Positions 44,711 to 49,843 of a stretch of DNA of 49,843 bases are shown here, one piece after another (position 1 is the first letter of the stretch; each line of letters opens with the position of its first letter). Origin of the DNA: Flavobacteriales bacterium (lineage in GTDB: Bacteria; Bacteroidota; Bacteroidia; Flavobacteriales_F; PHOS-HE28); contig JAHDVX010000024.1 in the NCBI GenBank assembly GCA_023382455.1, forward strand, positions 1 through 49,843, read 5' to 3'. Made by a program: the position numbers and the translations under genes. The notes under the pieces were generated by a model. That model saw only the letters and a program-made list of their open reading frames with translations. It was not told the origin of the DNA and ran no database searches.

Positions 44711-45415
44711 ATGGCCTCCGACGCAGAACGCTACACACAGCTTGCCGCCTTCATCTCCGACAACAAACGGAGCCTCTTTGACCGCATCGCCCCCGAGCGC
44801 ACACGCCATGTCACCGTGGTATTGGAGGACATCTACCAGCCCCACAACGCCAGCGCCGTGGTGCGCACAGCCGAGCTCCTCGGCGTGCAGGACATCCACA
44901 TCATCGAGAACCGGAACAAGTACACGCTCAACCCGGATGTCACACTCGGCTCCTCCAAATGGACCGACATGCACCGGTACCGGGACCGTACCAAGGACAA
45001 CGCCCAGGCGTGCATCGATGCGTTGAAACAAAAGGGCTATCGGATCGTGGCCACCTCGCCTCGCGCCGATGCCTTCACCCCGGCGACCATTCCCCTCGAC
45101 CGGCCGATGGCCTTCTGCTTCGGCACCGAGCTCACCGGCCTCAGCGATACGTTCATGGGCCAGGCCGATACGTTCCTGCGCATCCCGATGTACGGATTCA
45201 CCGAGAGTTACAACATCTCGGTGTCCGCGGCCATCGTGCTCTATACCGTGATGGAGCGCTTGCGCGCGAGCGGTGTGGAGTGGAGGTTGCCTCCTGCCGA
45301 ACTCGATGCGCTCAAGCTTTCCTGGGCACGCAAGACCGTGCACTCCGCACAACACCTCGAAGCCCGGTTCGATGCCGAGGCGGACCAAGGTGCGGAAGCA
45401 GATCCCCTGCCGTGA
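44711..45415 (+). CDS. trmH: TrmH-type RNA 2'-O-methyltransferase
   Basis: 234-residue SPOUT methyltransferase. Motif 1 PHNASAVVRTAELLGV (about 44-59), motif 2 FCFGTELTGLS (about 136-146), motif 3 IPMYGFTESYNISVSAAI (about 158-175). The N- and C-terminal extensions, ending near WARKTVHSA, match TrmH (Gm18 of tRNA) better than RlmB. It uses S-adenosylmethionine and acts in the cytosol. It begins just after the HU terminator; nothing suggests co-expression with HU. Confidence 0.9.
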   Translation: MASDAERYTQLAAFISDNKRSLFDRIAPERTRHVTVVLEDIYQPHNASAVVRTAELLGVQDIHIIENRNKYTLNPDVTLGSSKWTDMHRYRDRTKDNAQACIDALKQKGYRIVATSPRADAFTPATIPLDRPMAFCFGTELTGLSDTFMGQADTFLRIPMYGFTESYNISVSAAIVLYTVMERLRASGVEWRLPPAELDALKLSWARKTVHSAQHLEARFDAEADQGAEADPLP

Positions 45416-46078
45416 TCCACGGCCGATCATTCCATCACCTCCGAACTTCAGGGGTGAGACCGGCGCAAGCGGTTCGGGACACCGCGCTGCCGGATGATGT
45501 GGCCGGCATGATCCACTCCAGATCCATCATGCTCCATCGGACGGAACCCGTTCACATCAGGCGAGCCGGCCATCGCCGTGTGCTCCTTCCTGCTTCGCGC
45601 GACCATTCACTTCCATGCCGCAATCCCTGAACAACCCGTACCGGGATCCACATGCGGATCCATTGCACCAAGCGGATGTAAACTGCACTTCCACATGCTG
45701 ATCGGATCGGCTTCATGAAGAACGAACAACACCACTGCACATCGGTCCCAAGTCACGTTCCTCCACCCGATGCATGCACTTGTTCCGATCATGTTCATCA
45801 TGGCAGGGTGCTGTTGCAACCACGGATCGATCGCGCATTGACCGAACGGCATTGAGCATCCACCGCTGTGCTCAACGGATCCATGCACTTCAATTTACCC
45901 AGTATTGACGGCACCTTCAGAACACATGCATCAGTTCTGCATGAACTGCCGATCGATCACAAGTGTTGCGACGCGCCCTGGTTCTTAACATGGACACGTG
46001 GAGAAATGAAACACATGCAACGATGTCTGCGTTACAGTGCGCGGATAGATTTGGATCAAATCCTAAACACTCCAAACA
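45416..46078. other. Gene-free GATC- and ATGCA-rich region
   Basis: About 660 bp with no credible gene; the longest open frames show no family features and atypical codons. GATC occurs about 15 times, against about 3 in each of the other two large gene-free spacers. Words GATCCA and ATGCACTT recur. Small hairpins: TTGAGCA/TGCTCAA (45852-45858 and 45869-45875) and CAGTTC/GAACTG (45932-45937 and 45943-45948). The H1-like gene's likely -7 box is at the right end. Confidence 0.55.
46046..46053 (+). promoter_or_regulatory. -7 box TAGATTTG for the H1-like gene
   Basis: Exact TAnnTTTG 25 nt before the ATG at 46079. The -33 position has TGT rather than TTG at 19-nt spacing. Confidence 0.42.
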
Positions 46079-46315
46079 ATGGGTAAAGGTGACATGAAAA
46101 CGAAGAAAGGGAAGCGCACCGCCGGCAGCAAAGGCAAGAGCCGCCCCGCAAAGCGCACGGTAGCCGCCGCCAAGAAGGCCGCTGCCAAGAAGGCCGCCCC
46201 GAAGAAGAAGGCCGCCCCGAAGAAGAAGGCCGCCGCCAAGAAGGCTGCCCCGAAGAAGAAGGCCGCCGCCAAGAAGGCTGCCCCGAAGAAGAAGGCCGCT
46301 GCCAAGAAGAAGTAA
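46079..46315 (+). CDS. Histone H1-like Lys/Ala/Pro-rich DNA-binding protein
   Basis: 78-residue, almost wholly basic protein. N-terminal MGKGDMKTKKGKRTAGSKGK, then repeats of AAAKKAAPKKK-type units from about residue 33 to the end, like the C-terminal tail of eukaryotic histone H1 and of bacterial H1-like proteins. It has no folded domain and would coat DNA or RNA through charge. The repeat is encoded by nearly identical DNA blocks, so length may vary by slippage. An internal ATG (Met6) is an alternative start. A bidirectional terminator follows. Confidence 0.88.
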   Translation: MGKGDMKTKKGKRTAGSKGKSRPAKRTVAAAKKAAAKKAAPKKKAAPKKKAAAKKAAPKKKAAAKKAAPKKKAAAKKK

Positions 46316-46330
46316 GCAACAAGCCTACAG

Positions 46331-46370
46331 AAGCAAAGACCCCCGATCACTCGGGGGTCTTCTGCTTTTG
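46331..46370. terminator. Bidirectional terminator between the H1-like gene and pdxH
   Basis: Stem AGACCCCCGA (46337-46346) and TCGGGGGTCT (46351-46360) with loop TCAC; the flanking AAGCA and TGCTT extend pairing. On the plus strand TCTGCTTTTG follows, and the minus strand has a T-rich stretch too, so it serves both convergent genes. Confidence 0.85.
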
Positions 46371-46386
46371 TACCCTGCCAAGTGCA

Positions 46387-47043
46387 TCAAGGCTGCAACC
46401 GCATCCGTTGCCAGCTTCCGTCGCTGTACCGCTCGTATGCCAAGCGGTCGTGCATGCGGCTTGCGCGGCCTTGCCAGAACTCGATGCGCACCGGGCGCAC
46501 CAGGATGCCGCCCCAATGCTCCGGCCGTGGCACCTCCTGTCCCTCGAAGCGCTCACTCCATCGCGCGTATCGTTCCTCCATGGCCTGGCGATCCTCCACC
46601 ACACGGCTCTGGTCACTGCTCCAGGCGCCGATGCGGCTCTCCCGCGGCCTGCTCGCGAAGTAGGCATCGCTCTCGGCCGCATCCAACCGCTCCGCCCTGC
46701 CCTCCACGCGCACTTGCCGTTCGAGCGCAGGCCAGTAAAAGTTGAGCGCCGCACGCGGGTCACGCTCCAGGTCCATGGCCTTCCGGCTGTTGTAGTTGGT
46801 ATAGAACGTGAAGCCACGAGGCCCCACATCGCGCAGCAACACCACGCGTGCACTGATGCTCGCACTGCCCGCGGTGGAAAGCAGCATGGCGTTGTGGTCC
46901 GGAAGGCCGGCATGCTCCGCATCATCCAACCATTGCATGAACAACCGGATCGGGTCCATGCCCGCCTGCTCCTCCATGAGGTGCCCTTTCACATAATCGT
47001 TGCGTTCCTGTGGTTTGCGCTCGTCGCCCATGGTTCCTGCCAT
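46387..47043 (-). CDS. pdxH: Pyridoxamine 5'-phosphate oxidase
   Basis: 218-residue FMN enzyme that oxidises pyridoxine or pyridoxamine phosphate to pyridoxal phosphate, the cofactor of the two class IV aminotransferases in this window. Signatures: ARVVLLRDVGPRGFTFYTNY (about 65-84), NSRKAMDLERDPRAALNFYW, and the C-terminal VRPVRIEFWQGRASRMHDRL with the substrate-binding Arg-Met-His-Asp. ATGs at 47043 and 47031 are both possible. It is divergent from the yqgE gene. Confidence 0.94.
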   Translation of the reverse strand: MAGTMGDERKPQERNDYVKGHLMEEQAGMDPIRLFMQWLDDAEHAGLPDHNAMLLSTAGSASISARVVLLRDVGPRGFTFYTNYNSRKAMDLERDPRAALNFYWPALERQVRVEGRAERLDAAESDAYFASRPRESRIGAWSSDQSRVVEDRQAMEERYARWSERFEGQEVPRPEHWGGILVRPVRIEFWQGRASRMHDRLAYERYSDGSWQRMRLQP

Positions 47044-47092
47044 TTTCCGGCCGGGGCGAAGTTACCCGTTGCCACGTCCAACACGGAAGGCC

Positions 47093-47100
47093 TACCTTTA
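47093..47100 (+). promoter_or_regulatory. Possible -7 box TACCTTTA for yqgE
   Basis: One mismatch to TAnnTTTG, 12 nt before the ATG at 47113, with TTG at 47069-47071 and a 21-nt spacer. The closeness to the start codon would leave a very short leader. Confidence 0.35.
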
Positions 47101-47112
47101 GTCCAGTATCCC

Positions 47113-47700
47113 ATGGCATCCGACCCGCTCGAACTCGATCCGCCCAACCCGATGCCGCCGCGCAGTGGTGCATTGCTGGTCAGCGGACCTTACTTGGCCG
47201 ATCCCTATTTCAGGAGATCGGTGGTGTTGCTTTGCATGCACGACAGGGACGGCTCCTTCGGCCTGGTGCTGAACCGGCCCATTGAAATGGGTGTGGCCGA
47301 CCTGATGGACGGCATGCCCCAATTGGATTCGCCCGTGGGCATCGGCGGGCCCGTGCAAAGCAGCAACCTGTTCTTCCTCCACACCCTCGGCGATCGCGTG
47401 GAGGGAAGCCTGCATGTGGTGGACGACATCCACATGGGCGGTGATTACGAGCAACTGCGGTCCATCCTGGTTGCCGCACCGGAACTGTCCCGGCATGTCC
47501 GGTTCTTCGTGGGGTACAGCGGCTGGGCCGAGGCCCAACTCGATGCGGAGATCGAGCAACGCTCCTGGCTGATCCACCCCGCGAACAAAAAACTGGTGAT
47601 GGGCCATGACATGGAGACCCTGTGGGCCCGCACCCTGCGCATGATGGGGCCGGCGTACGCTCCGCTGGCCAACTTCCCGGAAGATCCCTCGCTGAACTGA
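47113..47700 (+). CDS. YqgE/AlgH family protein
   Basis: 195 residues of the YqgE/AlgH (DUF179) family. GALLVSGPYLADPYFRRSVV (about 19-38), then HDRDGSFGLVLNRP, GGPVQSSNLFFLH and VRFFVGYSGWAEAQLDAEI are the family blocks. The molecular role is not known despite wide conservation. The ATG at 47113 is the natural start; the open frame runs far upstream opposite pdxH. Confidence 0.92.
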   Translation: MASDPLELDPPNPMPPRSGALLVSGPYLADPYFRRSVVLLCMHDRDGSFGLVLNRPIEMGVADLMDGMPQLDSPVGIGGPVQSSNLFFLHTLGDRVEGSLHVVDDIHMGGDYEQLRSILVAAPELSRHVRFFVGYSGWAEAQLDAEIEQRSWLIHPANKKLVMGHDMETLWARTLRMMGPAYAPLANFPEDPSLN

Positions 47701-47845
47701 CTTGCGGAAAGGCCCGACTGAACGGCCTGCGAGCCTTGCTTGCACGTGATGGGTACGTGTGCGCTCACCGCTAGCACGCCATCATCCGTCTTTTCACCGT
47801 GCAAGCGCCGAACGGGACCGGAACACCGACGTAGTGGTCACGGCT

Positions 47846-48688
47846 TCAACCGGATACTTTCTTCACCAGCAGGTCTTGCAGCCGCAAAGCCATGCGGTGG
47901 CCATAGCGTTTGGTCCGGTAGGTCGCAACCCACTGCACACCCAAGGCTGCGTTGGTGAAGAAGAGCTCATCGGCCACCAGCAGGTTCTGCGGGTTCAACG
48001 AACTCTCGTACACCTTGATCCCGTTCTCCAACGCGATGTTGATCACCTGCATGCGCATGATACCGGCCAGGCAGCCATCCGTAAGTGGTGGCGTGTACAA
48101 CACCCCGTTGCTCACAATGAACATGTTGCCGGTATTGCCCTCGATGATGTTGCCGCGATCATTCTGCAGCAGGCAATTGTCCAAGTGGCGATCGATGCAC
48201 CACAGGCTCGCCATCACGAACAACTGCGCACCCAAGGTCTTGTGCACCGATAGCAGGTTCACCGGCTTGCGCATTTCGGGATAGATGTCCACGGTGAAGC
48301 CCCGGTCATTCAGGATGTACGTGGCATGGTCCATCGGGTGGAGCTCAAGCGTGAAGGCGCCGGCATTCCCTTCGGGCCGGTACAGGCCGGGGGCATCCCT
48401 GTACACGGTGAGGCGGCAACGCCCTTGGGGCATGGCGTTGCGCTCGGCCAACTCGGCAATGGCCTTCTCCAGGGCCTCCCGCCCCAGGCCGGAAGGCATG
48501 GCGATGCGCAGCACGCGCAGTCCTTCCATCAAACGCGCCCAGTGGGCATCGAGGAAACAGCCCCGGCCTTGCGCCACGCGGATGGTCTCGAACACCCCGT
48601 CCCCATAGTGGAACGCCCGGTTGGCCATGGTCAGCACCGGCGCGTCCGAGGGATGAAGTTGGCCATTGATGTTCACAACATTTCCCAT
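47846..48688 (-). CDS. Class IV PLP aminotransferase (aminodeoxychorismate lyase / BCAT-like)
   Basis: 280-residue fold-type IV PLP enzyme. NRAFHYGDGVFETIRV (23-38) is the N-terminal signature, Lys150 in LLSVHKTLGAQLF is the expected PLP lysine, and IIEGNTGNMFIVSNG with CLAGIMRMQVI are the later blocks. It could be 4-amino-4-deoxychorismate lyase (PabC) in folate synthesis, D-amino-acid or branched-chain aminotransferase; the short size and VHKTL context slightly favour PabC. Its ATG overlaps the stop of the GmhB-like gene by 1 nt. Confidence 0.82.
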   Translation of the reverse strand: MGNVVNINGQLHPSDAPVLTMANRAFHYGDGVFETIRVAQGRGCFLDAHWARLMEGLRVLRIAMPSGLGREALEKAIAELAERNAMPQGRCRLTVYRDAPGLYRPEGNAGAFTLELHPMDHATYILNDRGFTVDIYPEMRKPVNLLSVHKTLGAQLFVMASLWCIDRHLDNCLLQNDRGNIIEGNTGNMFIVSNGVLYTPPLTDGCLAGIMRMQVINIALENGIKVYESSLNPQNLLVADELFFTNAALGVQWVATYRTKRYGHRMALRLQDLLVKKVSG

Positions 48689-49185
48689 CAGATCACTCCT
48701 TCGGTTACAAGTATCGGCAGAAGAGGTTCGTTGGCGGGAACCAGAACGCCGCGCACGCCCACCGCCTCCGCTGCGTCCACATCGCGTTGACGGTCACCGA
48801 CCATCAGTGAACGCGCGGGATCGACCCGGAAGCGGGCCATGGCCCGCTCCAGCAACAGGCTCCCCGGTTTTCGGCACAGGCAGCGGCCCTGCTGCGGATG
48901 GTGCGGGCAGTAATACACGGCATCCAGCCACGCTCCTTCCCGCCCAAGCCCTTCGCGGAGCTGCGCATGCAGCCGTTCCACGTCGGCATGTCCGTACAGG
49001 CCGAGGGCGATCCCGCTCTGGTTGGTCACCACGATCACCCGCAGCCCCTTGGCATGGGCGGCGTTGACGGCTTCCGCAACGCCCGGCAGTATCTCAAAAT
49101 CCTGTGGATGCCACGTGTGCTCGCCACGTTCGCGGTTCACCACCCCGTCGCGGTCCAGGAAAAGGGCGCCCGTGGATCCTTCCAT
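48688..49185 (-). CDS. gmhB: HAD-family phosphatase, GmhB-like
   Basis: 165-residue HAD phosphatase of the D,D-heptose 1,7-bisphosphate 7-phosphatase type. FLDRDGVVNRE with nucleophile Asp11 and Asp13, VVTNQSGIALGLY (motif II), a zinc loop with Cys93, His95, Cys102 and Cys104, RKPGSLLL (motif III), and VGDRQRDVDAA with Asp131 (motif IV). It would dephosphorylate heptose bisphosphate for LPS core or a related sugar. No other heptose gene is near, so the sugar is unsure. It sits between the rhomboid gene (1-bp gap) and the aminotransferase (1-nt overlap). Confidence 0.85.
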   Translation of the reverse strand: MEGSTGALFLDRDGVVNRERGEHTWHPQDFEILPGVAEAVNAAHAKGLRVIVVTNQSGIALGLYGHADVERLHAQLREGLGREGAWLDAVYYCPHHPQQGRCLCRKPGSLLLERAMARFRVDPARSLMVGDRQRDVDAAEAVGVRGVLVPANEPLLPILVTEGVI

Positions 49186-49186
49186 G

Positions 49187-49798
49187 TCACATGCCCGTCA
49201 CCTGGATGAAGTGCGCCACGGCCCTTGGCTCGATCATGGCCGTGAACGCGATACCGTACAGCGCGCCGAAGTAGTGTGCATCATGCGCCACACCGTCGCC
49301 CCCGCGCTTGCTCATGTACCATTCATAGGCCAGGTACAGGCCGCCGAAGATCCATGCGGCCATGGGGATGGGCAGGAAGATCAGCATCAGCTTGGTGTCC
49401 GGGTGGAGCAGGATGAAGGAGAACACCACGGCCGAAGTGGCCCCGGAAGCACCAACCGCACGGTACGCGGGATCGTAGCGGTGCTTGAAATAGCCCGGCA
49501 CCGAGCTGAGGACCACCCCGCCGATATAAAGGATGAGATAAGGAAGCAGTGCACTTCCCCCGTTGACCTCCACAAAAGCCTCTTCCACCGCGGTGCCGAA
49601 CATCCAGAGCACGTACATGTTCACCAGCAGGTGCATTACGCTTCCATGCAGCAAGGCATGGGTAAGGAAGCGGTACCAATCCTTCCGCTCGTGCATCACG
49701 AAGGGTTGGAAGAGCAGGTTCTCAAACAGGGCGCGGTTGTTCAGCGCAGCCATGGATACCAGGACCGTTACCGCGATGATGGCCAAGGTGATGGACAT
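49187..49798 (-). CDS. Rhomboid family intramembrane serine protease
   Basis: 203-residue membrane protease with about six helices. The catalytic Ser118 lies in AVGASGATSAV (GxSG) and the catalytic His175 in AHDAHYFGALYG. The HALLHGSVMHLLVN stretch (47-60) supplies the His and Asn that stabilise the oxyanion. All key residues are present, so an active protease is expected; its substrate is unknown. It begins a minus-strand run rhomboid-gmhB-aminotransferase; the 45 bp upstream in the window include TAACTTGC, a weak -7-like word. Confidence 0.93.
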   Translation of the reverse strand: MSITLAIIAVTVLVSMAALNNRALFENLLFQPFVMHERKDWYRFLTHALLHGSVMHLLVNMYVLWMFGTAVEEAFVEVNGGSALLPYLILYIGGVVLSSVPGYFKHRYDPAYRAVGASGATSAVVFSFILLHPDTKLMLIFLPIPMAAWIFGGLYLAYEWYMSKRGGDGVAHDAHYFGALYGIAFTAMIEPRAVAHFIQVTGM

Positions 49799-49843
49799 GG
49801 GCGCAAGTTAGGCCGGGGCCGTCCTGCGAAAGGCTGACGCTAG

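Noticed and set aside
45552-45888. Short minus-strand frames (about 62 and 93 codons) in the gene-free region
   Set aside because: No recognisable motifs or start signals, and they overlap each other in different frames.
45416-46078. Possible replication origin because of GATC density
   Set aside because: No DnaA boxes, no dnaA or other origin-linked genes, and no clear AT-rich unwinding element; kept only as an unexplained region.
45868-46086. 72-codon frame before the H1-like gene
   Set aside because: No family features, unusual composition, covers the H1 promoter box and overlaps the H1 start; judged non-coding.

Overview
The window reads as a piece of a high-GC Bacteroidota chromosome, most likely a flavobacterial-type lineage; the genus cannot be fixed from sequence alone. 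The evidence is a complete aerotolerance (Bat) operon of the Bacteroidota type, a BshB1-like bacillithiol deacetylase, an ECF sigma / FecR / TonB-receptor locus, signal peptides ending in ...AQ, short ATGA gene overlaps, and several TAnnTTTG -7 boxes. HU has a full TTG-N19-TAnnTTTG promoter. No phage, insertion sequence, CRISPR array or plasmid backbone was found.

Layout. 0.2-5.5 kb: two tandem lipoate-protein ligases, then bshB1 coupled to a secreted glutathione peroxidase-like gene, an unknown secreted protein, and a two-gene unit of a DUF4442 hotdog protein and a MazG-like pyrophosphohydrolase. 5.6-14.1 kb: an eight-gene unit (MoxR ATPase, DUF58, a DUF4381-like membrane protein, BatA, BatB, BatC, BatD, BatE). 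14.1-18.8 kb, minus strand: a large secreted beta-helix protein with a duplicated calcium-loop-like C-terminus, and CreD. 18.9-20.3 kb: a repeat-rich tRNA cluster (Pro-UGG, Arg-UCU, Ser-GCU). Around tRNA-Pro lie three partial tRNA-Pro-like copies in which the anticodon arm is replaced by one identical 36-nt palindrome. Next come a 110-bp tandem array containing nested palindromes and an 18-bp perfect hairpin.

20.4-27.8 kb: acetyl-CoA acetyltransferase, a hairpin repeat cluster, then a minus-strand surface-signalling-like operon: sigma factor, FecR anti-sigma, an STN-domain protein with about thirteen 15-16-residue GxQ[VI]AGxxN repeats, and a TonB-dependent receptor. Here the STN domain is on a separate protein rather than on the receptor. 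27.9-32.2 kb: an NlpC/P60 peptidase, a small secreted protein, exonuclease VII (xseA, xseB) and an AtoE-type short-chain fatty-acid transporter. 33-37.9 kb: ClpB, a putative BRO-N/Fic fusion, a small unknown protein and a SixA-like phosphatase. 37.9-44.1 kb: a secreted regulatory-domain protein, branched-chain aminotransferase, then a tightly coupled recQ-mpg-fmt run. 44.2-49.8 kb: HU, a TrmH-type methyltransferase, a 660-bp gene-free GATC-rich region, a histone H1-like basic protein, PdxH, YqgE, and a minus-strand run of rhomboid protease, GmhB-like phosphatase and class IV aminotransferase.

Most genes are housekeeping or envelope genes typical of the phylum. The least explained parts are the palindromic repeats around the tRNAs, the STN-repeat protein, the Fic fusion and the gene-free region before the H1-like gene. 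Function calls come from motif recognition by eye, without database searches.
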